A stretch of DNA of 64,000 nucleotides from Rhizopus sp. PT2906. Its lineage: Eukaryota > Mucoromycota > Mucoromycetes > Mucorales > Rhizopodaceae. Position numbers and translations under genes: made by a program. Under the pieces are notes generated by a model. That model did no database searches and was not told where the DNA came from. It saw nothing but the letters and a program-made list of their open reading frames with translations. The stretch is from positions 1-64,000 of the forward strand of contig JAMYHX010000440.1 of NCBI GenBank assembly GCA_025529335.1. Direction: 5' to 3'. Positions 34,613-47,400 of this stretch are shown here, piece after piece. Within the stretch, counting starts at the first letter, position 1. The number at the start of each line of letters is the position of its first letter.

Positions 34613-35757
34613 ATTTTCTTATACACTTTATTCAGAAATTGTTCGCAAACTGTTGAACAATAAAGTGATAATTTCAGACGTTAAATGATAAAAGATAGCG
34701 CACAAGAAGCAAAAGAATGAGATGATTAGTAATCGGTTATTACATACTTATATTAAAGAGAGGATTTATAAGAGAAAAAAAGAAGCAAGAGAAGTGAGTA
34801 AACATATAAGAAATTTCTAACATCTTACGTGAAGTGTACTATAATGGGCCAGCAATAACTGGCCCGGAGGAAGGGAATTCAAATGAACAGAAGGGGCAAA
34901 AGGAGTGGGCAGAAACAGCTTGGTAAGAGCCAAGTTATCCTCATCTATCACTAGGCTAGGTTCAATTTATGATCTATAACACTACACGTCAGTTTCTCAC
35001 AAAAGCTACCCACAAAATAACATACTTTAGGCCGAATTGGGGGAGTAGTTGATCATACTTTTGGTCCAAAGAAGAAAGGTGAGGAAGTCAAGAAATATAC
35101 AAGTCTCTAACAGTTACGCGTTATTTATATATGTTGACCGCATTACACGAGTCTTTTCTCTTCTATCAAGCATATGAAGCTCATTTCATGTATTAAATGT
35201 TGTCAAATTGGAAATAATAAAGAAAAAGATTGATAACCAACTAAAGTGCAATGGTTATTGAACTTATACCATGTGTCAATAATTTCTGAAAATAGTATAT
35301 GAAAAGTCAATCCTCCATTGGCTTCCACTTCTTCCTCTCTCTCCTCTCAACATCTGTCAAGCTAATTCTTTTCGTTTCCTTCATTTTTTCCCTTTGATCT
35401 CAAAAGGGTTTTTAGATTTTATGTACTTTTTTTTTATCTGGCCTGGACGGGACGAAGTTATAACGTCTCAATGCGCCCATTGTGGTCTTTTATTTTCCTT
35501 TATAAATTATTTGTTTAAATGTGTATAAAATATCAAGCTTATTCAAAGATGCATAAAAAAGGATCATGTTTCATTGGTTACCGAAAGTTGCAGTTGACGT
35601 TATTTCTAAATTAGGCAAGTGCGACGGTATCTGTGTAGTAGTAAAGGGGTGACATATTTTCACAAGATTGTGTGTGTGTAGGCAATGAATAAAATTTAAA
35701 TGTATTACATAATGTAAAGATATCATGGCTGTATGGATGATAAAAAAAGCAGGGACA
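34613..35757. other. AT-rich interval with no recognised gene
   Basis: This is downstream of the HSF-type gene. It has an inverted GGGCCAG...CTGGCCC hairpin near 34,855-34,875 and pyrimidine-rich DNA near 35,330-35,400. No gene is supported. Confidence 0.45.
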
Positions 35758-36743
35758 TTATTGGTGAGATAAAGGATCAAGAGAATTCATAAAGGAAGGA
35801 TAAGGATTCTGTGAGCTAGATGATTGTCTAGGAGTATGTGGCGAATTAGGAGAATAGAGTGAACTAGCAGCATCTAACTCATCATCAGAAATAAGCATAC
35901 TCGGACTTGGACTGGGTGGTAATGGACTACGGAAGGGAGATAACGACCTTGTTGAAAATGGCAAATTTTGAGTCTGAACCGTTAGTGGTGACCTATGAAG
36001 CATATCATTTAGGAGACTGTCATGGCTTGGTTGATTTGAAGAAGGATCATGAGAGGTAATGAAGATTGAAGGGGGTTGTTTTCTTTCCACTTGATCGAAA
36101 TTTAATTCTGCTGGCAATTGGCCTAGTAATTTAAGGATCAGATAAGTCATGTTGACTAGCACGTGCGACTTACCACCATTTTGCTGGGAGATATAATGTG
36201 TCATTGTCTTGATGATTTGAGTTTGTTGGTCTTGCTTTTGCTTTAATTCCTGCATTTCCTTCATGACTTGTGAGAAATTTTCATACAAGTTTTGAATCTG
36301 CTGCATTAAATCGGTCTGGGATGCCTGCATCACTTGTAAGTGGCTCTGAATGTCACCTGTCTCGCGTTTGCCAGTCTCTGATTCGAGTGCTTTACGTTTG
36401 ATATCATCTAGTAAATCTGGTCGATTTCGTAAGAATTTTGGATGTGAAAACTCCCAGATCTGATTCTCTGCTAGTGTACGATGTCCTCTTGGTGACTTGT
36501 TCACTTTGTGAAAACCATACCTATCAGGCGTTGTGAGACAAAGTTTGCGGACATTTAAATCCGAAAATAAATACTAACATATTTAGTTGTCTCACAAAAC
36601 TTGAAAAATTGTTATGTTTGAAGTGTTTTGGCAAGACATCCCTTGAGAATTCCATAATATTACAGACAATGAAGGAGGAGCCTGAGTAGGCCCATGATAT
36701 CAAGTGCTGGTAATGGGTATCAATGACCATACTACATATACTT

Positions 36744-36818
<75 letters not shown>

Positions 36819-36821
36819 NCT

Positions 36822-36897
<76 letters not shown>

Positions 36898-37061
36898 TCA
36901 TGATTATCTTACTTGTATAGTTTGTGAACAAATGTATTTGTGTGAGTTGGTTTTGCTGTTGTATTAGGAGGAGGCGGTGGTGGCAGTGAATGACGCTCTG
37001 TATAGATACTTGGATTAAGTGATTCATTAAAATAATCTGAAGAAGTACTTTTTCGATGCAT
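35758..37061 (-). CDS. Heat-shock-factor-type transcription factor
   Basis: Exons 37061-36913, 36731-36579 and 36520-35758 join in phase. A further in-frame 51-nt intron is likely at 36173-36123 (GTAAGT...CTAG), giving about 337 residues (354 if retained). The HSF DNA-binding domain starts near residue 40: FVHKLY, HLISWAYSGSSFIV, FSRDVLPKHFKHNNFSSFVRQLNMYGFHKV and WEFSHPKFLRN. A heptad-rich trimerisation region follows (DIQSHLQVMQASQTDLMQQI to about 190), then a Ser/Pro-rich C-terminus. HSF proteins bind nGAAn arrays; Skn7-like proteins share the domain, but no response-regulator domain is present. The first intron contains a long poly-T/A tract with one unresolved base. Confidence 0.85.
36746..36896. 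repeat. Poly(T) tract of about 150 nt with an unresolved base, inside the HSF gene intron
   Basis: Apart from NCTG at 36,819-36,822 the stretch is all T. It lies wholly within the first intron (36,912-36,732) of the minus-strand HSF-type gene, where it is poly(A). The N shows that the assembly is uncertain here. The long poly-Lys frame that crosses it is an artefact. Confidence 0.9.
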
Positions 37062-37778
37062 AATGTGTAAAGTAAAGAAGAAATGTGAAAGAGAACAGTT
37101 CGTGCCGTTTAAGCGGGAATTAATGATAGATATACACAGCATCTGACGACGAATGAAAATCGAACGACTTTACATTATTTTCAATTTCCGTAAAAACACT
37201 ATTTTTCATACACAAAAAAGAAAAAAGTAAACAATACTTGCGATATAGTTGAAGTAGTAACCAAAGATGTTCAGTGAGTCTGTACACTATAGATTGAGCC
37301 ATAAAGACAGAGCTATGTGAGTTAATTATGGCCAATGAGAATCGAATATATTGCGCTATACGAAAATAACGTCTTTTATAATCAGTCTCTGTGTTGTTCT
37401 TTCTTCATCTCATACTACAAGTATTTATAAGTGTAAATACAAAAACTTTCCCTTATGACATGGATAAATCAAACAAAATACTCCTGAAGCATCAAACTAT
37501 AGTGGACACCCTACCGAAAGCCTTGTTAGATACTTTAGAAGGAAGCTTTTAATGTCGCAGATGTAGACTGAAACGAAACGAGATCAGATGTCCTTTACAC
37601 CATGTCTTAAAGCTAGTCGATAGCTACCTATCTTTTATTTGACAAAATGAATATAAAATGGATGATATACTATGAGTACTTCATAAAGACAAAGACCTCA
37701 TTACTATCCTTCCCGCCCGAAACATGCTTTCTTAATCATATTACTGTTTACAACATAACAAAAAGAATAGCTGCTTTA
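37062..37778. other. 5' region of the HSF-type gene; no gene seen
   Basis: This is the upstream region of the HSF-type gene and the downstream end of the BTB gene. Only short frames without motifs occur. An in-frame ATG at 37,142 would extend the HSF protein but gives an atypical N-terminus. Confidence 0.45.
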
Positions 37779-39045
37779 TTATGTAAACAAGTCATGTTCG
37801 TTCACTATAGCGCCATCCAACAGAAAATCAATACCTGAGCTGCGATATTCCGTTCCTTTTTCTGGAAAAGTAGCACCGACTAAGTACGCATATCTGTAGT
37901 TGACTCGATGATCAAAATCAAAACCAAATCTGGTACAGTCAAACCGAGCGTTTTCCAAGTTGCTATGTGAAAAATCAGAGCGTGGGTCAAGATGGTAACC
38001 GGAGAAGTCCAGATTGGCCAAATTACGCTTCGACAGGTTGAATATGACGGGCTGATAACTAGACGGATTTGATGGAAGTGGGTATAAGTCATGTAGTTCT
38101 TGTTGTGTGAGTATAGGTAAACGCTGCCATTTTAGCTTGAGTAAATCTAAGTTATGAAAGGGTTTATATTTCTGGGTTTAATCTATTGATAATGTATACA
38201 TGTTACCAGCAATTTTATAAAATCTGGCTTCCTGCATTAATTCTTCCATTCTATGTGCGCACATACAAAAAAAAGTTACAACAAGCTTAACTTATACAAT
38301 GCTTAACTACTTACATCTTTGGATCATTCGCTATACCAGTAGGAATCTAGTATATTTAATGTATTTAGTATTAACTTAAGGTTATTAACTAAGTGTACCT
38401 TCAAATCTCGCAAATAATTCAACACAAGCCTAAAGTATGTTCCATCCCGATCGATAAAGTAGGAGTTATCCGCATCCGGTTTTACTGTCTTTGGCTCTAA
38501 TTGTACATTAATTCTACAAAAAGTGACAGGCACATATATACATTTTACCTCCAAACATGTAAGCTAATATTGAATTTGGATCCTTTCTTAATGTCGATAA
38601 GGACGTCTCAAATAACTGACCTCCGACATTTAACTTGACTTTCTCATCCTGTTGTCGACGCACTTTTGTTATCCATACCTTTTCTTTTTCATATTGCTCT
38701 TTTTCACTCATTAAACGTGTTTGATGATTATGAATATCGTCTGATAGTGCGTCATAACTTTGATACATTCTGTCATTGAGTACAATATTGTCTTTTTCAT
38801 GTGTGTCATCAAGCTCTTTTAACGCCTGAAGTTGACTAGCAATGATTTGCTGAAGATCTAATAACAGAGAGTTAAGAGTCCTTTTCTTTTCTTTTATGTG
38901 TCTTTTTACTTTGCTTTTCTTGTTTAAAGGGGAAAAGCAATTCATTCCATTCTTCTACATAATCATTTTCGTGTTGTAGTGGCGTCGATACGGCTGTTGT
39001 AGTCGTATTTTTAGCCAAATAGTCAAAGAATTCAAGAGGATCCAT
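37779..39045 (-). CDS. BTB/T1 (KCTD-like) protein with pentapeptide-like C-terminus; apparent frameshift
   Basis: Exons 39045-38910, 38857-38549, 38496-38399, 38346-38315, 38250-38207 and 38147-37779. After a coiled-coil stretch comes a potassium-channel-tetramerisation type BTB domain (VKLNVGGQLFETSLSTLRKD, YFIDRDGTYFRLVLNYLRD). The last exon encodes loose pentapeptide repeats (NLANLDFSGYHL, SDFSHSNLENARFD), as in animal KCTD9. KCTD proteins form oligomers and often recruit CUL3 ligases. Reading is continuous except near 38,101, where one extra base in a run of three T shifts the frame; without it QRLPILTQQELHDLYPLP reads straight on. This is a sequencing error or a recent disabling indel. 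Role inferred from domains only. Confidence 0.75.
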
Positions 39046-39110
39046 TTGTTTTGAAAAGAAAACAAAAAGAAAAAAAAAGGTAATGTGTAACTGCTCGTGA
39101 TCATTTTTTT

Positions 39111-42100
39111 TTATTGTTCAAGTGTATGAGCACAGCGTGTGCATAATTGATCTTGTTCTATTGAATGATAATTCCAGCAACGAGGGCATTTATGATGTTG
39201 AGATCTTTGTAAGGTGATTTTACATTTATCGCCTAGTAAAAAAAGAAATGATACATGTTAATGGATTTAGATATTAATAAACGTCCCTTCATTTTCTTAC
39301 CTTGAATTGCAGATTCTCTTTCTGTTAATAGATTATCTCCTTTTGGATCAGTATTAATGTAAACATGAGACGTCATGAATAAAGAAGATAGTTCTGCTGG
39401 CTGTAAGGACTGAAGAATATTTGCCAGTTTCGTACTACTGTCTAAGCAAAGAATAACTTCAGCCTCTTGAGAAGTACGGATATGCCTGTAAATAGAGAGA
39501 GAGAGAGAGAGGGGAATTAGTATGTTTTCATTATATTACATACACACGTACTTTTCTTGTCGCACTTTTTCTAATGTTTGATTGATTTCTGACTTGAGGT
39601 CCAAGAGCACCGACCACTTTTCACTTATATTGTTATTATGCCATCTGTCATCCTAATAAAACATATATATTAGACCATATATTAGCTAACCGATGGGCTT
39701 ACAGAACGGAGCCAGCCAGTCTTGAAGATAGTCGATTGTGGCTCAGGACTTAGGTGTTTGTAGTGATCAAAGATTTCTTCTGCTGTATGACAAACAAAGG
39801 GTGCAATCGATGTCGTATACGATCTGAGGATCTCATAAAGGACTGTTTGTGCCATGCGCCTGTTCAAACAATCGGCGGGGTCATTATATAATCTATCTTT
39901 GATTGTATCAAAATAAAAAGATGACAGCGTATTGTTTGTAAAGTTTTGAACATGTTGAACAGCTATTATTTAATATGGTTTAGTTATGTTTCAGGGTTTA
40001 CTTACGGATATTACCTTTGTAGAAGGAGTATTCATCAAATGCTTTTGTTACTGCCTTATTGTACTCATACAGTTCGTATAACATATATTGATCAATCTAA
40101 AAGTCCCGAAAATGGTTGATGAGCTCTGTTTTATAAAAACAAGACATGAGCTTACCTCGGCAAGCTTATCATAATCTACATAGTTTTTCAATTCAAAATC
40201 ATGCAAATTTCCTAACAAGAATCTAGCTGTCGTACGGATCTTTCTCAAGTTATCAGATATTGTGGCTATTATAAAAAATGTTATATTCCCTCTCTCTCTC
40301 TCTTCAATCTATTATACTCAGTGTACCTATAATGGATGGTCCAATCGTCATATCCTTTGTGTAATCACAACTTGCTACCCAAAGTCGAAGTACATCACTG
40401 CCATAAGCAGGGTTTTTCTTCTTGTCCTATTAAGGCATGAATTGATCCGTCTCTCAAATACAGCAAGTCTCATACCTTTCCTCCTCTTGTGATAAGTGCA
40501 GGTTCAATCGTATTTCCTAAGCTCTTTGACATTTTATCTCCTTTCTCGTCTAGTGTAAATCCATGTGTAATCAACGTATTGTATGGCGCCTTTCCAGTTA
40601 AAGCGACTATATGTATGCCTTAGTACATGTATCCTTTTGTCTATCAAAATTTATATTACTCGATGTCAATAAGGATGATTGAAACCATCCTCTGTGTTGG
40701 TCGCTTCCTTCAAGATAGACATCAGCTACTGGTTTATTTGGATCTCTATCAAGTTACGTGTTGGTTCTCTCTTTTAGATGCATATAATATGTATTTACCT
40801 TCCAGGTATGTTCTGAAGCATGGTCCAGGATGATCCACTGTCAAACCAAACGTCCATGGTGTCATATCCACGCTTATAAACTTTCCCATTATTTCTGTAT
40901 TCAGGTGCAACGAATATGTTATCGTCTTTTTCATTCCACCAAGCATCTGTTCCCTTTTCGTTTAACACGCTAATGATGTGCTCTATCGAATTTTCGGTTA
41001 ATAGTGCTTGACCATCCTGATCATATAAGGCTGGAATGGGTACACCCCATGATCTTTGACGAGAGATACACCATTCTTTTCGTGACAAAGTAAACTGTTG
41101 CAAACGGCGAATGGCTAAATCATATGTTTAGTTTGTATTGTATATAAGCGTGTATACGTACAACTCTTGGGAATCATTTCCACCTTTTCCAATTCCTTTA
41201 CAGCTGCTTCTTGCAAGTTTTCTACATTGGCAAACCATTGAGCTGTTGCACTAATAATAATAAGTAAATATTTATGTCAATCATAGAAAAAAGAAACGGC
41301 TTCTTACCGCAACATAACAGGCTGCTTTGTTCTCCAATCATATGGGTACTTGTGTGTGTAATTTTCCTTTTTCACAAGAAAAGATTGATTCTCAAGCAAG
41401 TCGATCACCGTGTCATTTCCTTCTTTGAACGCAAACTTTCCTTCAAAGTGAGGTCCTGCCTCTTTTGTAAATTTACCTTCGTCATTTACTAAGCTGAATG
41501 GCTGGATGTTGTTTGCAAGACATACTTCATAATCCTCCATACCATGTCCAGGTGCAGTATGAACAAGGGCTGTTCCAGATTCTGCAGTAACATGATTTCC
41601 AGCAAGTATGGGGTAATGCTTTGAGCTCAATGGATGTTGATAAGTCGAGCCAACCAACTGACTTCCTTTAAACGTATCGAGTACACTCAGTTTCTGTTCT
41701 AATTCCTTCTCCAATGCCTCTAAACGATCCTTGCCAATAATCCAGCACTGTTTCTTATCAGCTGCTTCAACAACACAGTAATCCAAATCAGGATGAACAC
41801 AGACTGCTCTATTGGAAGGAATGGTCCATGGCGTCGTGGTCCAAATAAGTGCACTGATCTGCTTGTCTTTCCATTTCTCGAGAACAGGTGATGAAACGAT
41901 AGGAAATCGTACATGGATAGATTTAGAAACGTGGTTATCCTTATACTCTAGCTCTGCCTCTGCCAATGCTGATTTTGAAGAAGGTGACCAATACACTGGC
42001 TTTAGTTGTCTATAAATGTAGCCTGTAATACGTGTTAAATGCTGGTCTGTCTTTATATTCTTCCTTCAAATACCTTTCTTGACCATTTCTTTTAATACAC

Positions 42101-42908
42101 GAAGCTGTCGGATCTCAAAATCTCCTTGAAGTGTCAAGTAGGGATTATCCCAATCGCCCATCACTCCCCAGCTCATAAAGTCTTCTTTTTGACTTTCAAC
42201 TACGGCTAGTGCATTTTTTTTAGCAAGCTCTCGGAGATGTGTAGGTGATAATGATGAGGCATCTTTCTATATAAAAAGTTGTATATATAAATCAACTAGT
42301 TCAACAGTTTCCATTCTTTCTTACTTTGATCATCTCCAAGGTTTTAAGTTCAATAGGCAATCCATGACAATCCCATCCTGGACGATAGCTATTGTTCAAA
42401 CGGTGTTATTATACACTTTTCAAGCGTTCTCTCCCCTTACTATATCTTGTGTCCTTGAAGTAGTTTGTATCGATTGATGATGTCTTTGGTGATTTTATTC
42501 AAGGCATGTCCTAAATAGATAGCATAATTAAGTAGGTATATACATATACATTTTATATAGTACCCGCATGCACGTTTCCATTGGCATAAGGCGGTCCATC
42601 GTGAAGGATAAAGAGATCTTTTGGATTATTTTTGAGCTTAAAAATGGTTTATATATCATTCTATTCTCCATGGATCATCAATATTATGTATATACCTGCC
42701 ATGGATACAGTTCATTCGTACAACGATCACGAAACAAATGCTCTCTATTGGCTGCGTCTGCTCGAAGAGGGAAGCTCGTCTTTGGTAACAAAAGCGTCTT
42801 TGTATATGGATTCTCTTTTGCCTTATAAGCAACTGATGTACTCCAGAATGTTCTCCTTATTCCTTTCAGCTGTTGCTGTAATAAGCAACGAGCACTTGCT
42901 AATGTCAT
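39111..42908 (-). CDS. ISM1: Mitochondrial isoleucyl-tRNA synthetase
   Basis: About a dozen exons run from the ATG at 42,908 (first exons 42908-42696, 42636-42564 and one starting at 42510) to the TAA at 39,113. The N-terminus (SARCLLQQQLKGIRRTFWS) is a mitochondrial targeting sequence. Class I landmarks of IleRS are present: LHDGPPYANGNVHAGHALNK with the HIGH-type motif, the CP1 editing domain (GHGMEDYEVC, WTTTPWTIPSNRAVCV), SRQRSWGVPIPALYD, YDTMDVWFDSGSSW, GDKMSKSLGNTIEP (KMSKS), and a C-terminal zinc finger with CPRCW and CTRC. It charges mitochondrial tRNA-Ile. The bacterial-type C-terminal zinc finger and targeting sequence separate it from the cytosolic enzyme. It is head-to-head with the IMP gene. 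Confidence 0.93.
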
Positions 42909-43274
42909 TTCAAAGGATAGACAGTGACAAAAAAAGAGAGAAGAGAGTTGTTGTTTGACAGGGACCAAAATGGACGAAAAAAAAAAGGAAGCGGTGTTTG
43001 AAAACATCTATTTCCTCTGATACTGTACGGTTAACCATTTCACACCTACTACAAGATCTTGAATACCTTAACCGCCACATGCACATCGAATCACCTCTTC
43101 AAGGTATTGATCAAAACTCTTTCATCATCTGGTTTTCAAAATAAGGAGTTTATTCAGTCTCTTGTGGCTCTTTGAACAGGCCCAGGCGTTTTTTTTTTTT
43201 TGATTTGTGGACTCCGCGCCTAAGTACGATTTGTTTTTGTTTCAATACAGATTAGTCTACTCTTTTCAAAGGCA
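42909..43274. promoter_or_regulatory. Shared divergent promoter of mitochondrial IleRS and IMP genes
   Basis: The 366 bp between the two start codons must contain both promoters, since the genes diverge. It has pyrimidine tracts near 43,190 and no clear TATA box. Both products are mitochondrial, so shared control is plausible but not shown. Confidence 0.55.
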
Positions 43275-43911
43275 ATGAGACGGTTCATTCCTTTTATGCT
43301 CAAGACGTCAAAGCTATTTATTCAGTTCAGCTGCTTTGCTCATCTTTTTAACCAACATGTGTTTGAAATGACTTGGGTAAAATCTATAATTCATTTACTA
43401 GATCAAGATAATTAACCTAGTATAAAGTGTTTAGGCCCCTCGATGCTGCCCTATTTTGACATGGAAGGAATTGTAGGTGTTGAGCATATCACACAACGTT
43501 TTAGAGAGTTAAGAATCGGTGACGTGATCGTCTGTACTTCGCCTGCTGTACCAGGAAGAGCTGTTTTGAAAAGAATTATTGGCATGGTAAGTTGGACTTT
43601 TTTTTTGATGGAAATAGGGGGTATGAACAATATATTTTTGTAGCCAGGTGATAATGTTTGTGTGGATCCAACGGTGAAAGATCGAAAATATATCAGTGTA
43701 CCTAAAGGACATGTGTGGGTAGCTGGTGATAATCTGAGTAATTCATTCGATTCAAGGGGTTACGGACCCGTCCCGATGGGTTTAATTAAAGGAAGAGTGT
43801 TTGCAAAGGTATTTCTGGATATTCATATTTACATTAGTCTAATATTTTTATTTCAAACAGCTTTGGCCACAACCTCAATTACTGAAGGATATTGTTGTAC
43901 CTATTACTTAA
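43275..43911 (+). CDS. IMP1: Mitochondrial inner membrane peptidase subunit (IMP1/IMP2 type)
   Basis: Four exons (43275-43376, 43428-43586, 43644-43808, 43861-43911) give 158 residues, the usual size. The second exon uses an ATAAAG acceptor, required to read W-CLGPSMLPYF. The S26 signal-peptidase signatures are complete: GPSMLP with the nucleophile Ser, GRAVLKRIIGMPGD with the general-base Lys, and GHVWVAGDNLSNSFDSRGYGPVP. An N-terminal hydrophobic stretch (LFIQFSCFAHLF) anchors it. The enzyme trims inner-membrane and intermembrane-space precursors in mitochondria. IMP1 versus IMP2 is not settled; the NSFDSR motif favours IMP1. Confidence 0.88.
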
Positions 43912-43988
43912 GAAAGAGAGGGTATATTGTATATACATCAATCTAGAATGGATTCTTTTCATATAAGCCTCTATCTTTAACTGTTCCC

Positions 43989-44407
43989 TCAATCCATAGT
44001 CGAACTCTTTTCATTCTTTCTGTACGATTCTATTATTCCATATAAATACATTGTATGTAAAATAAAATATAAATATACCTTTTCATATGTTGCCAGTCTT
44101 GATTCATTTGCCATTCGCTTGCACAATTTTTTTCTGTGTTCTTCCAAATGTAGCTTTATTGTTGATTTGACAACATGTAATTGCTGTTCTTGACTAATAG
44201 GTGGAGTAATAATAGAATAAGCCTCTGGTAATTTTTCAACAGGTTGACAAAAGGGACAGATCCAAAGACCTCCAGCTTCCTCAAATTCTGGTAATGGGAA
44301 CTACAAGAGGTGGTTGGTTATTTCTATAAAGCCAAAAGAGCAACTATAATAGAGACCTGTTGTAAAATGTGTTTCTTTTGTGTGTCTTGAACAAGTCCAG
44401 TGATCAT
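43989..44407 (-). CDS. Small Cys/His protein of unknown function
   Basis: Two exons (44407-44357 and 44300-43989) give 120 residues. An ICPFCQPVEKLPEAY segment followed by HLEEHRKKLC suggests a single zinc-binding site (C-x2-C ... H ... H/C). Helical and basic elsewhere. I do not recognise the family. It converges with the IMP gene (78 bp) and lies just downstream of the large reductase/acyltransferase gene on the same strand. The last 30 residues could be intronic read-through, since a GTATAT donor occurs after TYEK; no matching acceptor is seen. Confidence 0.55.
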
Positions 44408-44443
44408 CAAATGGGACAAAAAAAAAAGAATTTATTTAAATAA

Positions 44444-47400
44444 TTATGATTTCAAATTATAAGCCTGAGACACTCTTCTAGAGTGCTTCCCTGATCCTTC
44501 TTCGTTAGTTGCATTTGTAACAGACGCTGCCTTTAATGAATAGACCAATTGGATCATTTGATCTTCATCTTTATCCAATTTCATACCATGTTGTGATGCA
44601 TAACTCTGTTCTGCGCGTAAGATGGATCGTATCTGATTTTGACACTTGTCAAACACTTGTGCGTTGTGACGAAGGGTAATGCTGTCTGTAACAAGACGAT
44701 ACTTTTCGATTTCATGACAGAGAGATGCAATATCTGATAGTTGTAGCAGTATGTTTTCACAGTCTTCTTCTCCATTTATCTATAAAGAAATAAGCTTTAG
44801 TGTATAGATCGATATGTGAATCATTGACTTACTAGCTCAATATTCTTTCTACTCGAGACCATGACAAGATCTTCATTTGTTGTTACGCCAAGTTCAAGCA
44901 ATAGGATTTGAGCATCAGGAGACAGTTTCGTCTTGGGATGAACCGCGTCAATAAAGCCAATCGCCAAAAAGTTATCGACTGCATTCTGACTGGCTTCAGT
45001 CGACAATACCTCCCTATAGACCGTTCTCCTACCCGTGATCAAGTGAGCTGCTATCCACTGGGATAACACAGGCACGATCTTACGAGGCATGTACGGTAAA
45101 TCTCTTAATGCTGATAACGAGCATGATGTGATCCAGTATGCGTCCAAAGTAGGGTATATAAATGACGCTAGTATACAAACACGGGTATACTCCCCTTCGT
45201 TATTTTCCAAAGTCACTGCTTTCACATATTCCTCTTGTTCATTCTTCACAAGCAAGTTCTTTTTTACAAACCAATTCAATAAAAGGTCAAATTTCTAAAA
45301 ACAGCAGTTAGATTTCTTATTATTACGCTTTCTATATTATATATATATACCTCTTCTCTATTCCATGGATAAATAAACTCATGTCTAAATAAACGCACCA
45401 AAAACGTAAACTGAGCCAGCAACTCTTTACGTGTGGCCTTTTTCATAGAGGTCGACAAATAAACGACAGAAAAGAGTGCTTCTGGTAAGAATATCTCAAT
45501 CAACTGACTTGCCATATACGAGAGATCCATGACATTATCAGCGTGTTCGACTACTCTGATAATCGTTTGATCTGTAATACGCTTTCCGTCCATGATCACG
45601 TTATTTCGTGCATCCAAGATTTGAAGTGAGTAGGAGAGGATAGTATGCACATCTTCATCAGGCTGCCAGTCAACACTAATATTCTTTTCTAGTAGTTCCT
45701 TGTGAAGCCATGTTATGTGTTTACACACAGTACCCAACGTAATACCCCCAGTCGTTCTTCCAAACAACAACGTTGCGGCAACTAGCGTCACAGGACTGAC
45801 TACGGAAGCTTCATGTTGACCACGCTGAATCTTTTTGGCAATAAAATCAGCGATGGCATCTTCATCTTTAACAGGAATAGCACTAGATAGAGTTAATATA
45901 CATAAAAAGTACTACTGTTAAAGTACCTTTTTCGCTTGCTATCTGAAAGACTTGCTTCCTGAACACTCGTTCGTATATCGACAGGATTTCCAAAACCAAC
46001 AAAGACACGGCCATATTTACCTTGCTCTGAAATATTATCTTTTGTAGCTGCTCTACCTGCTACTGCAGAGCTTGGGCGCAAGAAAGCAGTTGATGTCACA
46101 TTCAGACTGTTCGTCCGGGGCTTTTGATCCAAGACCTGATCGATCAGTGTTCTCAATTCTGGAATCTTTTCATAGGTAATATTGACAGGAACAAAGACAG
46201 TGTCCTTCTTGATGGTTGAAAAGGACTCGGTTGGAGAAGGCAATAGTTCGTTTACACTCTCGCTTCTGGACTGATGATGGCCAAGGGTGCCCTCGATAAT
46301 CATGTTGATCACACCGTCATGATAGGCTGTCTGAAGCCGGCCAGTACGAGACCGAGCGCGTTCAATGACCATGGACAGTGCACCATGTTCGTTCAAAAGG
46401 ACCTCGGTATAAGCTGCTGCGACAGCTGTGTTCAGAGGCGATCGAGACGCAAGATCGCGTCGGACAAAATAAGCACCGCAAATGCGTAGCATATCAGAGA
46501 CTGGACCGAGCAGAGCCAGTGCTTCGTCACAGACGATGGCAGGCAGAGGAAGCTCGTATCGCAAGCAGATGTACCATACGAGGATTTGATCAATGATAGT
46601 TTTGGACACAGGCACATAAACGACGTTCTTGCTCTGGCATTCTTGTCGTAACCTCATGATGTCACTTTCACGTACACGAAGACTGGTAAACAGACGTCCA
46701 AAGAGCGCATGGAGGAAAGAGCCAGCAGACCAGATATAGTGTAGCTGTGTTCGTTCACGCATGCGTTGAAGGATCTTTAGTGCTTCTCCTACTACCGTCT
46801 TTTGAGGAACACCCGAAGTTTCGACAATCTATTGAAAGAGTTGATTCACTTGCTTTCAATGGAATCACTTAGAATTACCTGTTTAATACAGTTTCCAACT
46901 CTTTGATCGTTCAGCACCTCAATCCTAACATGCTCCTCATCTGGACGATTGAGCCAGTATCCCAAATGACCCATATTCTTCGTATCCTTTAGTCGATCAG
47001 AGTCATCGTGACACCAATCATCCAGACTTGCATCGAAATCATTCACCCATTGTTCCATCTTCTTCTTGTCTTTTAATTCTTGATTAGGATTCTCCAAAGA
47101 AGCAATCAGTTCGTTCAGCATACGATCTGTTCTCTTTTCAATATCAGACGCGCTAAAGATGACAGATTCGATGGGTCGGTCAATGATCGGATGCTTCTTT
47201 TCTGGCAAGACATAGAGCGAACAGGACCATCCGTCAGCGACCGTGATATTTCTCAAGCCAGCAGGCGGTGATGGAGAGATATATGCGTGTGTGCCGTAGG
47301 CATAGTTTACCATATATGTATTCCAGTCAAGATCTTTAAATTTGGACACATCGAATTGACTGTCACCTGCAATGGCCTGTTCCAGATGCTGTACGTTCTG

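Noticed and set aside
36524..37027. A minus-strand frame encoding a long poly-lysine stretch
   Set aside because: It reads through the intronic poly(A) tract and an unresolved base; the HSF domain is kept only if this is spliced out.
37880..38092. Alternative minus frame across the last exon of the BTB gene
   Set aside because: It overlaps the pentapeptide-like frame, which matches the expected KCTD9-type architecture; this one shows no motif.
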